64,000 bases of DNA from Ochotona curzoniae (Eukaryota; Chordata; Mammalia; Lagomorpha; Ochotonidae), in the NCBI RefSeq assembly GCF_017591425.1, contig NW_024466607.1, forward strand, positions 11,602,501 to 11,666,500, written 5' to 3'. Made by a program: the position numbers and the translations under genes. The notes below the pieces were generated by a model. The model had not been told where the DNA came from and did not search any database. It worked only from the letters and a program-made list of their open reading frames with translations. Below, one piece after another: positions 1 through 40,095 of the stretch. The number at the start of each line of letters is the position of its first letter. The stretch's first letter is position 1.

Positions 1-230
1 AGCTAACTCACCTATTTCAGTTCACTTTAGTTAAAAAAACATTCTTTTAAATGGTTTCCTTTATGCTTTTGTCAGGGACTAACTTGATCCATGTAAGCTA
101 TTTCTTGGCCCACTTAAACTTGAATGTGTTTTATTTATTTCGAATCTAAAACAAATCAGATTCTGTCCTAAAAATAGTTAAAAAAAATAATTCTTCTCCA
201 AATATAACTAAATTGTCTAATATAGAATGT

Positions 231-533
231 GGGGCCTGGCATGGTAGCCTAAATTCCTCACCTTGAACACACTGGGTGCCAGTTCTAATCCCGGCAGCCC
301 CGCTTCCCAGCCAGCTCCCTGCCTGTGCCTGGGAAAGCAGTCGAGGACGGCCCAAAGCCTTGGGACCCCACACCCGCGTGAGAGACCAGGAAAAAGCTCC
401 TGGCTTTGGATCGGCTCGGCTCAGCTCCTGCTGTTGTGGCCACTTGGGGAGTGAATCATCTGAAGGAAGAGTTTCCTCTCTGTCTCTCCTCTCTGTTTCT
501 GATTTTCCAATAAAAGTAAGTCTTTTTAAAAAA
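231..533 (+). mobile_element. C-type SINE, full length, moderately diverged
   Basis: The head ggggcctggcatggtagcc, the middle with gggaaagcagtcgaggacgg, and a tail ending caataaaagtaagtcttttt are all visible. It is antisense to ULK4. Confidence 0.9.
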
Positions 534-570
534 TTGAATGTGAACAAAATAAAATTAAGAGTAATTTTTA

Positions 571-880
571 AGATTTATTTTTATTGGAAAATCAGATTTA
601 CAGAGAGAAGCTGAGACAGATCTTCCTTCCACTGGTTCATTTCCTAAATGGTTATAATGGCCCAAGCAGAGCCAATCCAAAGCCAGGAGCTAGGAGCTTC
701 TTCTGGGTCTCCCACATGGGTTCAGGCTCCCAAGGACTTGAGACATCCTCCATTTCTTTCCCAGGCCACAATCAGGGAGCTAGATGGGAAGCGGAACAGC
801 CAGGACACAAATAGGTGCCCATATTGGATGCCAGCACTTGGAGGTGGAGGATTAGCCAGTTAAGCCAACATGCCAGCCCC
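571..880 (-). mobile_element. C-type SINE, minus orientation
   Basis: It begins with agatttatttttattggaaa (reverse of the tail) and ends in catgccagcccc (reverse of the head). It is full length and diverged. Confidence 0.88.
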
Positions 881-1378
881 AACATAAATCATTTTAAGGT
901 ATATAAAAGTTTCTGCTGCTCCCCTGAATCACACTTCCTTTAGCTGACTGGAAATCTCATCATCATCTAACCACCTCTATTCCCACATCATCCCTATAGA
1001 CGCAAAGTATCCCAGCTCAGTTCTCAACTGTGCAGGTTCCCCTAGTAGAACACAAGTCAACTCTTCACTGGGGTCCCCAATTCTGTGCATTCAGTAGAGG
1101 TCCAAAAATGATGGAAATACAACTGTTCTCAAGGGGACAAGCAAGACGAGACCATGCACTCTCTAACCCAGAAAATTCCAGGGTCATGGCAACTTTCCTA
1201 TCCACACGAGCGCACAGTGGCCTGGATTCGCTGAGCAATGGCAAAGGCTGGCATGGAAGGACTACAACCTGTTTAACTTACACAACACTACCTCAAGAAT
1301 TCCATCCAGCTGGCAAGAAAATAGGAACGCAGTTATCAATACATAAATACTCCATTTGCAAACAGATTTGTATTATCT

Positions 1379-1434
1379 GCATTAAGCAGTCTGCATTAAG
1401 CAGTTAAGCATTAAGCATTTAAGCATTAAGCAGT
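1379..1434 (+). repeat. Short tandem repeat of gcattaagcagt/ttaagcatt
   Basis: Five imperfect copies of a 9-14 bp unit built on gcattaagca lie about 25 bp beyond the donor of ULK4 exon 14. Confidence 0.7.
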
Positions 1435-1457
1435 TTCTACAGCCTTTATGACCCTAC

Positions 1458-30834
<29,377 letters not shown>

Positions 30835-31068
30835 CTGCAGAGGAAACAAAAACAGCATCAACACAAGCTCTTGGCCTAATTAACATAGGACAGTCACCTG
30901 AGGACAATTACAGTCTACATAGGTAACTAAAAATTCTAGCAGTTCAAAACTATCCACCTACAAGTGCTGAATTTTAACACCATTCCTTTTTATAGAATGA
31001 GCAAAGCTAAAGGAAGAAATTAAAATTCACAAGCCAATACTCAACTTCCTATCAACAAAATCCTCACA

Positions 31069-31099
<31 letters not shown>

Positions 31100-31393
31100 A
31101 AGGCAAAGCATTTTAAACACAAGCAACAAAATTAGGGAATGAAGATTTTGCCCACGGTATCCTAGTATCTTTCTTCATTTGTCTGTTACAATGGAAACCA
31201 CATCAATAATGTAATGTCACGATGGATAATGTTATAATGGAAACTACACTGACAGGATCATGTATGTCCCATGATAACCTCATGAAATATGAGAAGTAAA
31301 TGAGACAATGTACAAAGGTGCTTGGGAAGAGCTGTTGAGCCTGCCAGTTAAGACATCTGTGTCCCCTGGCTAATACATTCTCAGCTCTGGACC
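30835..31393. other. Intron 1 sequence with a 25-A run
   Basis: An uninterrupted A tract lies at 31077-31101. No source element is recognised beside it and no gene is seen. Confidence 0.6.
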
Positions 31394-31679
31394 TTTTTTT
31401 TTTTGGTGGGGGGGGAGATCTTCCACCTAATGATTCACTCCCCAAGTAGCCTCAATGGCTGAAGCTGAGTCGATTCAAAGCCAGGAGCCAGGAGCCTCTT
31501 CCAGGTCTCCCACGCTGGTGCAGGGGCCCAAGGCCTTGAGCCATCCTTGATTGCTTTCCAGGCCACAAGCAGGGAGCCGGATGGGAAGCAGGGCCACAGG
31601 GATTAGAACCGGTGCCCATATGGGATCCTGGTGTGTACAAGGCGAGGACTTTAGCCGTTAGGCTGCCACACTAGGCCCG
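31394..31679 (-). mobile_element. C-type SINE, minus orientation
   Basis: 3' end shortened, core gctttccaggccacaagcag, reversed head gccacactaggcccg. Confidence 0.88.
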
Positions 31680-31969
31680 AAATAAATAAATCTAAGAAGA
31701 AAAGGAAGTGCATTTTATAGACGAAACCATCCTAGTCTGATCAACAGCGGGAAGCTATTTCTCCGTAAACTTTCAGACAGCAAGCATTTTAGGCTTACTG
31801 ATCCAGTGGCTCCAGTCCCAACTACTTACACCTGCCAAAAGGGCAACAGCACAGCCAGGCACAAATAAATGACGGGGCATGGCTGTGCTCCACCACAGAC
31901 AGCTGAAGTCTAACTTGCCCAGCTCATTCACACCACAAAATACTATTCTTTGGAAGTTTTTGCTAGTAT

Positions 31970-32277
31970 TAGTTATTTTTATTGGAAAGGCATATTTAGA
32001 GAGAAAAGGAATGACAGCAAGAAAGATCTCCCATCTGCTGGTTCACTCCCCAGATACCTGCAGTGGCCTGAGCTGAGCCAATCAAAAGCCAGGATTCTTT
32101 TTCTGGGGTTGCCACACAAGTGCAAGGTCCCAAGGCTTTGGGCCATCTTTAATTGCTTTCCCAGGCCACAAACAGGTGGATGGGAAGTGTAGCAGCCAGG
32201 ACACAAACCGGTACCCATATGGGATCCCAGAGCATGAAGCACAAGGATTTAGCCACCTGGCCACCATGCTTGGCCCT
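31970..32277 (-). mobile_element. C-type SINE, minus orientation
   Basis: Reversed tail ttatttttattggaaaggc, core tgctttcccaggccacaaac, reversed head caccatgcttggccc. Confidence 0.88.
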
Positions 32278-32513
32278 ATTCTTTGGGAGTTTGAAATTAT
32301 TTACAAAAATTAAACACCATTCTTCAATTGTAGGCCATTCGGCTACAAGCCCAGGGTCAGATGTGAACACATCCAGTAGTTTACTGGGCATGTCCTGGTT
32401 TCGGGAACCAGTGATCTAGGAATCTAGCAACGAAGGTAGTTCTACGAGCTCACCTTCCAATGCAATTAAAGCTTACTGCAAAAGTAGAAAAAGAAACGTA
32501 CATACACGTTTAC

Positions 32514-32733
32514 GGAGGAGCTGGTGTTATGGCCAAGCATGCTGAGCTGCGCTTACAGCACTGGCATTCCATGTCAGGGTCCTGAAGGCTCCTTGACTGG
32601 TGCTCCTGGGAAGGCACCCACACAGGAGACACGGATTCATTCCATGCTCCCAGCTCACCTGGGCCACTGCAGACCTGTGGGAAGTCAATCAGCCCCCCTC
32701 CCTCTACTTTAAGGATAATTTTAAAAAATAACA
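32514..32733 (+). mobile_element. Old C-type SINE, internally deleted
   Basis: Traceable by ggagctggtgttatggcca and gtgctcctgggaaggc, then a degraded tail with tttaaaaaataac. Confidence 0.55.
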
Positions 32734-33308
32734 GGGCACTACCTACATGTAATTATTTGGGTTATAAGCCTACTGCAACCCAAGAAGAAAGCAGTTCACT
32801 GGCGTCGCAGTTGTAAAACTCCAAGCAAAAGAGGCAGGAGAATTATAAATTCAAATGAAAAGGAACAAAAGGCCCAATTCTTTTTGTCAACAAAATTCCT
32901 TTAACCTTCCTCTGCTCCCTGAAATTCATTCATTGATTTCTTCAGAACAGGCTTTGGTTTATGAGAAACATGTATTAAGGAAAATCTTTAAAAGTTTGGA
33001 TTCTATTTGGGACAAGTTAAACCCTCAATCTGTGCTGAGCAGCGGCAGGTGCGCAGCAGGCAGCCAGCCTGAAATCAACAGAGCCCACCAGTTCCCAATC
33101 CACTCCGAGGAGGACGGCCAAGTGCTTCCAACCCCTTCCCCTCCCTTTCCAAGGGCTGTCCTCTCAATTCAACCACATCCCATGGCTTTCTAAGCCACCT
33201 TTCAAATCTTTCATTATATGACTTTATACATAAACTTTTATTTTTTTTCTGACTCCAAAACACGCCCCATTCAAGATGTTCTAACAGTTTTAAAAATCCA
33301 CAACCTGC
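32734..33308. other. Intron 1 sequence, no feature
   Basis: No gene or clear repeat. Confidence 0.4.
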
Positions 33309-33650
33309 AGGACAGGTGCTTCTTGTGTCAGTTAAGACACCTGCATGTTATAACTTAGTGCCGTGTTCAATTTGCGTCTCGGCTCCCGATCCCACCTACT
33401 TGCTAATGTGTACCCCAAAGAGTGATAGGCCACAGTTGTATTACGAGTCTCTGTCACCCCCCACGAAGACCTGGACCGAGTTCCTGGTCCCCAAACCCTT
33501 GTAAATGCACACCCCAGGAAGGCAGCAGGCGATGCTTCAAGCACTTGGGTTCTCACCACACGTGTGGGGGACCTGCATTGTCCTTCCAACTCCCAGCCTG
33601 GCCCAGCACTTAGGAAGTGAACTAGCTGAGAGATTTCTCTCTCAAATGAA
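33309..33650 (+). mobile_element. Old C-type SINE
   Basis: gacaggtgcttcttgtgtcag, ...tcaatttgcgtctcggctcc, ...ctcccagcctggcccagcac. Strongly diverged. Confidence 0.55.
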
Positions 33651-33674
33651 CTACCATTTGTGCAAAACTACAAT

Positions 33675-33905
33675 CTCAGCCGGCATTCCATATGGGCCCC
33701 GGCTGGAGACTTGGCTGCTTCACTTCAAATCCAGCTCCCAGTTAAGAGCCTGGAAGCACAGAGGAGGGTCCAAGCGTTTGGGCCCCTGCACCCATTTGGA
33801 ACACCTGTAAGAAGGTCCCGAAACCTGACTTCGTGCAAGCTCTGCCAGACCGGAGAATGCAAGACCTCAGTCTCTCTAACTCGTTCAAATAAGTATTTTT
33901 AAAAA
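33675..33905 (+). mobile_element. 5'-truncated C-type SINE
   Basis: ccggcattccatatgggcc, caaatccagctcccagtta, tail gttcaaataagtattttta. Confidence 0.65.
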
Positions 33906-34908
33906 TAAGTGTGTAACTCTCTCAGTGGTAAAATGAAGGATACACTACCACAAAATACTTGTACGGTTTAATTATCTTCCGACGCCAGCCAGGTCAGTAG
34001 GAGGCCCTGCCTAGCACATGCAGGCTTCCTCCCCTGGGGGTCCACCTGCATCACACGACCACCCACTCCCCTGGCTTCGGCAGTCACCTTCTCACCCAGG
34101 CGTTCAGTCTAGGGTCCTCAAAGTGCGGGTGCGTCTAATCTACAAAGTCAGGATGCAATTAAGAAGCCAGAGCAAATTACACACAGGCGCGCCCGCGCAA
34201 ACAGAGGGAACATTTAAGATTCAGGCGGTGTACGGTGAACGGGAGGAGCCCCTGCGCTCCTGCACTCCCACCTCCCCCAGGCCTCAGGCTCAAGCTACCA
34301 GGGGCAGCAGCATCACCTGCGAGCTTAAACCAGGGGTGCGGTCGGCCCCCTGGTCCAGACGCAAGGGATCCCAGCCTCTGGGGCGGGCCCCACGCCGGAT
34401 GGCCAGGTGCCTCCGACACGGCGAACCGCCCATCCCAATCCCTTTCCTGCTGCGAAGCATCCATTAGGTCCTTGATGAACTCCAGGTGTGATGGTGCCAC
34501 GCGACCATCCGCCCCTCGTGCCAAGCGGCTTCCTGGACATCAGCTAACGAGGCCGGCTGGGAGCCCAGGAAAACACAGCCGGACCGTAAAGACACACGAT
34601 CCGTTCTGGACACCCCAAAGTGCATCCCCCGAACCGAGGGACGTGATCGCCCCACATCCCTCCTGCCTCTGAAAAAGGCTGGCCAGAGCACACGCCCAGG
34701 GAGATGCGGACCCCGCACTCGTGGCCAGTTGTAGCCCCCGCCAAACGCCACGCACCTGGGCAATGGGAGAGCGAGGCCGCCAGTCCACTCGGGAGCTGCC
34801 ACGAATGCGCGCGTCTGGCCCTCCGCCTCGGGACAGGCCCGCCGTTCCACCAACGGGGGGGGAGAGAGAAGCCGCGAAGAAGAAGGGGCGCGCCAAAGCA
34901 GAACTCAC

Positions 34909-35070
34909 CCCCGCACACACACACACACCTCACGCGTCGAACCGCCCTCTGCTTTCGGAGTCGGCCATCCCGTTGCCAAGGCAGCACGCAGAACGCCGGA
35001 AGGTACGCGGAGAACTGATAGGCTGCTTCGTTTCTGTTTCTATTGGCGGAGGCCCGGATGTGAGCGGCCG
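34909..35070 (-). other. ULK4: Candidate ULK4 non-coding exon 1 (5' end not determined)
   Basis: On the minus strand a GT run followed by GCGGG meets a good donor, G|gtgagttct, at 34909/34908. This is the best donor in the island and would splice to exon 2 at 30834. The transcription start is not visible in the sequence; the upper boundary given is a guess covering the first promoter cassette. Confidence 0.4.
34969..35063. promoter_or_regulatory. ULK4 promoter cassette copy A (X-box-like, ETS, CCAAT)
   Basis: It contains GTTGCCAAGGCAGC at 34972-34985, which resembles the RFX X-box GTTGCCATGGCAAC. CGCCGGAAG (ETS/GABP type) follows at about 34994-35002, then CTATTGGC (inverted CCAAT, NF-Y type) at 35040-35047 and CCCGGATGTG from 35053. 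Copy B holds the same words in the same order 238-241 bp away. Confidence 0.6.
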
Positions 35071-35206
35071 CCAGGGCGCCTCCTTTAAACCTAACGGCCT
35101 CGCCTCGCGCCTCAGAGGAAGCGCTCAACGTCCGCGGAAAAAGGGGGTGGGACCTGCGGGAAGGAGGCGGGACTCACGGCCGCGCGGTCGCTCCGCATTC
35201 GCCCGT

Positions 35207-35303
35207 CTCGTTTCCATGGCAGCAAGCAGAACGCCGGAAGAGATGCAGGGTGCGGATTGGCTGAGCGTTTGTGTTCCTATTGGCTAGGTGGAGCCCGGAA
35301 GTG
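35207..35303. promoter_or_regulatory. ULK4 promoter cassette copy B (X-box-like, ETS, two CCAAT)
   Basis: It contains GTTTCCATGGCAGC at 35210-35223, a near-consensus RFX X-box. ACGCCGGAAG follows at 35231-35240, GGATTGGCTGAG at about 35254, CTATTGGC at 35278-35285 and CCCGGAAGTG from 35294. It has an extra inverted CCAAT box compared with copy A. RFX motifs fit a ciliary gene such as ULK4; binding is inferred. Confidence 0.6.
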
Positions 35304-35524
35304 GGACGAACGTAACGGGCCTCCCGTAACTCCTAGGGTGTGAGACCTATAGAACCGACCTGTCTGGGTTCCGGTGGTCACTGCTAGGTTCCCTTAGCTT
35401 CTTTCTGTGTCTTCTGGGAGCTCGAGCCAGCTACGCTGAGCTTGAGGCTTCTGGCCGTCCAAGCCCCCGGCGCCCTCGGATTCTCACCTCCGAGAGAAGG
35501 AGCACCCGTTTCCACTTGGCGCCT

Positions 35525-35588
35525 TGATTTCTCAAACGTTGTCATCAAAAATCACCTGGAGTGCTTGTTTAAAAAAAAAAAAAAAAAA
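35525..35588 (-). mobile_element. MER5A-like DNA transposon end plus A run
   Basis: ttgatttctcaaacgttgtc and aatcacctggagtgcttg resemble one end of the hAT-type MER5A, followed by an 18-A run. It is short and diverged. Confidence 0.4.
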
Positions 35589-35833
35589 GGGAAGTTGAAG
35601 AATTCGTGCTAAAGATAATTTTATGTAAACGTGGGCCCTACTTGGTCAAAGATGAAAGTTCAATAGACATTCAACTAACAAAATAAATGAGTGTTGCGTG
35701 GTTCCTTGGAGAGGGACTGGAAGCTGACACATGTTTTGGATATATTTAAAATCCCACACACTTAAAGAATGATCTCTGCTTTCATCAAGGTTAGGCTTCC
35801 GTTCTGACCGTTGCATGTGACACGGGACGGGTG

Positions 35834-36060
35834 TTTGGCACAGGGGTTGAGACACCGTTCTGGGTGCCAGCATTCCACACCACAGTGCCTGCTACCATCG
35901 CAGCACCCTGCAGTGGACGCCCTGCGAGGCAAGTGATGCAGCTCACGCCATTGGGTACACTGCACCCACAAGGAATACCTGGGCTGAGCCAGCTGCTTCC
36001 TCAGCGCCAGCTCCTCCCATTTTATTCCCTCAAATTACTGAGGCAACTTCCTCCTCTCCT
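35834..36060 (+). mobile_element. Old C-type SINE remnant
   Basis: ggcacaggggttgagacacc, ctgcacccacaaggaatacc, and a degraded end with ccctcaaattactg. Confidence 0.5.
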
Positions 36061-36354
36061 GAAAGCGTGACACTTGGTCTTCCTTGTCTCCAAGATATCC
36101 TATTGACTCGCCGTGGGATCCTGAAAGTGTCCCTGCCTAGGGCACTGCGCAGATGTCACAGGGCAGGGAGAAGAGCTGGTTTTATTTCAGACAGATAATT
36201 ACGAGGAAAGATCAAGATATACTTATAATTTAAAAAGCTATGTGTCTTGAAGTCTCCGAGGTCCGATGCTGAAGGTGGGTCCAGACACACATCTGTTTGC
36301 ACTCAGAACGGACCCAGGGGCCAGTACAGGGGTGTAACACGCTTACCTTCTTTT
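36061..36354. other. Intergenic sequence, no feature
   Basis: Nothing recognised. Confidence 0.4.
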
Positions 36355-36630
36355 GCAATGCTGGCACCAAGTCCTTGCTTCTCCACTTGCATGCAGTCTA
36401 CCTCTCTCCTTATGGCCTGGAAGCAGTGGAAACTGGCTCAAGTTCTCAGATGTCTGCACCTGCGTGGAGACCTGGAAGAAGCTCCTGGCTCCTGGTTTCC
36501 AGTTTCTGGCTTCAGATCACCTCAGCTGTGAACATTGTGGCCACTTTGAGAGTGAACCCGCAAATGGAAAATTCTCTCTCTCTCTCCTTTTCTCTGTAAC
36601 TCTCACTTTAAAATAAAAATTTTAAAAATC
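36355..36630 (+). mobile_element. C-type SINE, 5' truncated
   Basis: caatgctggcaccaagtcct, atggcctggaagcagtgg, tail ctttaaaataaaaattttaaa. Confidence 0.75.
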
Positions 36631-38058
36631 CATGTTCCTATGTGAGACAGACTGTACTAATGGTGTAGTGACAGCTGAAGGACGCTTGGCACCGAGCATT
36701 CGGCTTCTGGTGGTGGGGTGAGACAGCCACCCCTTGCCCCTGGCTGATGGAGAGGAGAGTGGCAGTGTCTGTGAGAAAGCACATCCCACTGACCCAGCAA
36801 TGTTACTTCTAGCAATTTGTCCACTAGTTAGATTCTTGTATGCACTAGATTATTATCATTTTTAAAATAAATTTTAACTGAAATGTCTGTCAGCAGGAGA
36901 CAAAATGTTAGAAATGCTGTTTGTGTGATGTTAAGTATCCGGTATAACCAAAGAACTCCATGGTTTTTGTTTTTTTTTAATGTAATCATTATGCATCCTG
37001 CCACTTGTGGAGCTGGGACAAGGCAGGTTTCTAGGTACATGCTTTCCTTTTGCAAAGGAAACCTCCAACATCAAAAGGAAAGTGCAAGGAACAACCAGCT
37101 TAGAAGGGGACATGGGTGAGGGCGAGACTGCGTAGGAGAGAGTCGGTTTGTGCATCTTGGATTTTGAGCCACATGTTGCATTTCCTACACCATCTGTATA
37201 TCATGTAGTTTAAACAGATATATACATATATATGACTATACATGCACACATGTGTATGTATACACAAACTGTTTATATCATAGGTGTATGTATATACATA
37301 CAAACACATGCATGAAGAGGCCACAAAAAGTTTGTAGAAGAGGAATTTTATGAAAAACAGTATGCGTGAATTTAAAAGAAGTTTTTGCGCCAAGATAAAA
37401 TTTAATACCATTTCTCCTTGAGCTTTCTAAGTTATCTTACACACACCCACACACACACATTACACAGACTAAATATTTAAATGGGAAGGAGCATCTTTGC
37501 ATCCCGCAGAGCCCTGCGGAATCCCTCCCTAATCCCCTGCCCGGTAACCATGTTCGCCACTTCCCTTGGCCTCTTCCTGTGAGTTTTTCTGTTTTTCCTC
37601 CTAATGCAGCACCTGGGCTCTCTAATAATAGTCACTCCGTTTATTTAGATGGAGCTGACCTCATTTTTCAGTATGTGTGAAGGTAGTCAGAGTTTTCCTG
37701 GACACATATCTTCCTCCCCCGCTTCGCTCCCCGCCCCCTTGCTTCCCCCTCTAGTAACACATGAAACCTGAAGATTCTTTGAAATCTGAGTTTCCTCCTA
37801 GAAACCCAGGGCAGCTCCCCGAATGGTCTCTGCTGAGGGAAGGGAGAGGTGTGCTACCATTGTCCAGAATTACAGCAAGTTTTCTTTCACTTTCTCGATA
37901 CACAGCTAACAGTGAAAAGAACATTCTTAGACACCGGTCTGGGCAAGCACTTCTAGTTTTATGTTTATGGATAAATTTCTTTGCAGTATGGTGGCACCAA
38001 AGGTTCACCATATCCATATGTTTGTAAGCTTAGGAATGAATTCACCATTTGGAAATTA
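36631..38058. other. Intergenic sequence with short repeats, no gene
   Basis: Contains TA/CA-rich text at 37213-37315, an unclassified repeat at about 37320-37430 like that at 7.7 kb, and a CA tract near 37440-37460. No coding region is supported. Confidence 0.45.
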
Positions 38059-38059
38059 G

Positions 38060-38094
<35 letters not shown>
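38059..38094. repeat. (TA)n microsatellite
   Basis: About 18 TA units with one C interruption. Confidence 0.9.
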
Positions 38095-38136
38095 GGAATG
38101 TGTGATGTTGTCCTCATGATGGGTCAAATTTTTTTT

Positions 38137-38431
38137 TTCAAGATTTATTTATTTTTATTGGAAAGTCAGATTTACAGAGAGGAGGAGAGACAGAAAGATC
38201 TGCCATCTACTGGTTTACTCCCCAAGCGGCTGCAATAGCCAGAGCTGAACTTACCCAGGAGCCAGGAGCTTGCACTGGATCTCCTACATACAAGGGCAGG
38301 GTCCCAAGGACTGCTTTCCCAGGCCACAAGCAGGGAGCTGGATGGGATGTGGAGCAGCTGGGACACAAACCAGTGCCCACATGAGATCCTGGTGATTACA
38401 AGGCGAGAATGTAGCTATTGCACCAGGACTG
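38137..38431 (-). mobile_element. C-type SINE, minus orientation, with target duplication
   Basis: Reversed tail agatttatttatttttattgg. The duplication ggtcaaatttttt/ggtcaaattttta flanks it at about 38122 and 38433. Confidence 0.9.
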
Positions 38432-38615
38432 ATAGGTCAAATTTTTAATATAACGTCTATTTCTAACTCCATTGCTCCATTGAATTCTCTATTTTTGCAC
38501 TAGTTAGAAGACAGTTCTTAATCTCCTTTTTAAATTTTTATGATAAAGGAAGGAAGAACGACCTGCAGAGAACAAGGAGCCCGAAATGATCATGAAGACA
38601 TAAAACAACAGGGTA

Positions 38616-38956
38616 GGGCCCAGCGCGATAGTGTAATGGTTAAGGTCCTCGCTTTGAATGTGCCAGGATCCCATATGGGCGCTGGTTTTAATCCCAGCAG
38701 CTCCACTACCCATCCAGCTCCTTGCTTGTGGCCTGGGAGAGCAGTTGAGGACGGCCCAGGGCCTTGGGACCTGTACCCGTGTGGGAGACCCTGAAAGAAG
38801 TTGCTGGCTCCTGGCTTCAGATTGGCACAGCACCGGCTGTTGCAGTCATTTGGGGAGTGAGTCATCGGATGGAATATCTTCCTCTCTGTCTCTCCTCCTC
38901 TCTGTATATCTCCCTTTCCAATAAAATAAATAAATCTTAAAAAAAAAAAAAAAAAC
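38616..38956 (+). mobile_element. Young C-type SINE
   Basis: Head gggcccagcgcgatagtgta, complete middle, tail aaataaataaatcttaaaa with a 17-A run. Confidence 0.93.
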
Positions 38957-39154
38957 TGGGGAAAGTATTTGAAAGAGACAATGAAACAGGTGTGACCAGA
39001 GGAAACTAAGACACTGAGCTTCACAAATGATTTGGCTGTGGGTGGAAAACCTCAAACTGTTATGAAAACGAAGAGAGCCTGGCATCTGAATCCTCTGGAA
39101 ACCCAACTCCCTAGGAATAGAAGCAGAGGCGCCCATCTAGGAGCAATAGCCACC

Positions 39155-39260
39155 TCATTCAACGAATACGTGCTGATGACCTACTGTGTGTCCCATTCTG
39201 AAGTCTGTATTAGCCTGAGTCTGAAACAATGAGCACAGATAGGATTCTAACTCCTGAAGC
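39155..39260 (+). mobile_element. L2/MIR-like 3' end remnant
   Basis: cattcaacgaatacgtgctg and gacctactgtgtgtcccatt match the usual tattgagcacctactatgtgcc type. Confidence 0.5.
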
Positions 39261-39437
39261 ATCCTATAATCAGAGAGAGAGAGAGAGAAATACTCCCTGC
39301 AGTAGGATGTGTTCACCATTGGGATCATGTGTCTTATTTGTGTATTAAAATAGGCATTGTGGATATCTGCCAATCTGGACAGCTCAGAACATGAGACTCC
39401 TTCTATGTGGGTTATTGCTCACTGTCATGTTGCATTG

Positions 39438-40056
39438 CCTAAGGGGCGTTTGACATGGCCGTTGAGATAGCCTACAGCCTACATCAAGGCACCTGGGCTT
39501 GAGTCTTGCTTCCACTTCTGATTCCAGCTGACTACTAAAGTGCACCCTGGCTGGCAGGGGTAAAAGTTCAAGTAGTTGAGTCTCTGCGACTCACGTAGAA
39601 CACCTACATTGGGGTCCAGCTTGTGTATATTTGGGGTACAAACCAGTGGGTGGAAGTGGTCTCTCTCTACCTCTCTCCCTTAAAGATTTATTTACTTACT
39701 TTAGAGTCAAAGTTGGTTACAGAGAGAGAGAGAGAGAGAAAGAGAAAGATCCCATCTGCTGCTTCACTTTCCAAATGGTCGCAACAGGAAAAGCTGAGCT
39801 GACCCAAATCTGAGAGTCAGGAGCTTCTTCTGGGTGTTCCACATGGATGCAGCGGCCCAAGAACTTGACCCAGCCTTCAATGCTTTCCCAGGTCATTAGC
39901 AGCAAAACGGATGTAAAGTGGAGCAAGCAGGACTCCAGCTGGTTCCGCATGGGATGCTGGTGCCACAGGCAGAGGATTGGCTTGCTTTGCGACCACACCA
40001 GCCTCAGATCTTTCTTTTGCTCTCTTTTTCTGTCTTGGTCTCTGTCTCTCAAATTA
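39438..40056 (+). mobile_element. Old C-type SINE split by a minus-strand SINE
   Basis: The first part (39438-39682) runs to gtctctctctacctctctccc. The tail text resumes after the inserted SINE at about 40003 with tctttttctgtcttggtctctgtctctcaaat. Confidence 0.65.
39683..40002 (-). mobile_element. C-type SINE nested in the older SINE
   Basis: Reversed tail aaagatttatttacttacttt with an AG run at 39720-39738, core gctttcccaggtcattagc, reversed head gcgaccacaccagcc. Confidence 0.8.
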
Positions 40057-40095
40057 AAATAATAATAATAATAATAATAACAATAATAATAATAG
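40057..40095. repeat. (AAT)n microsatellite
   Basis: About 13 AAT units with one C interruption, forming the tail of the SINE before it. Confidence 0.9.

Larger units (their letters stand above)
34150..35470 (-). promoter_or_regulatory. ULK4: CpG-island promoter of ULK4
   Basis: Base composition changes sharply here to CpG-rich sequence, with many CG, GGCG and CCGGAAG words and no TATA box. It sits 5' of the first coding exon, as expected for a housekeeping or ciliary gene promoter. The densest part is about 34.7-35.35 kb. Long open frames inside it are a product of GC content. A divergent plus-strand transcript is possible but not shown. Confidence 0.8.

Noticed and set aside
1..40. Possible ULK4 exon donor at the left edge (aaatag|gtgagt on the minus strand)
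   Set aside because: The upstream sequence has in-frame stops and no match to the expected next ULK4 residues.
34544..35287. Open frames of 188 and 194 codons on both strands of the ULK4 promoter island
   Set aside because: Overlapping frames on both strands with Arg/Ala-rich content are typical of GC-rich promoters. The known ULK4 start is in exon 2.
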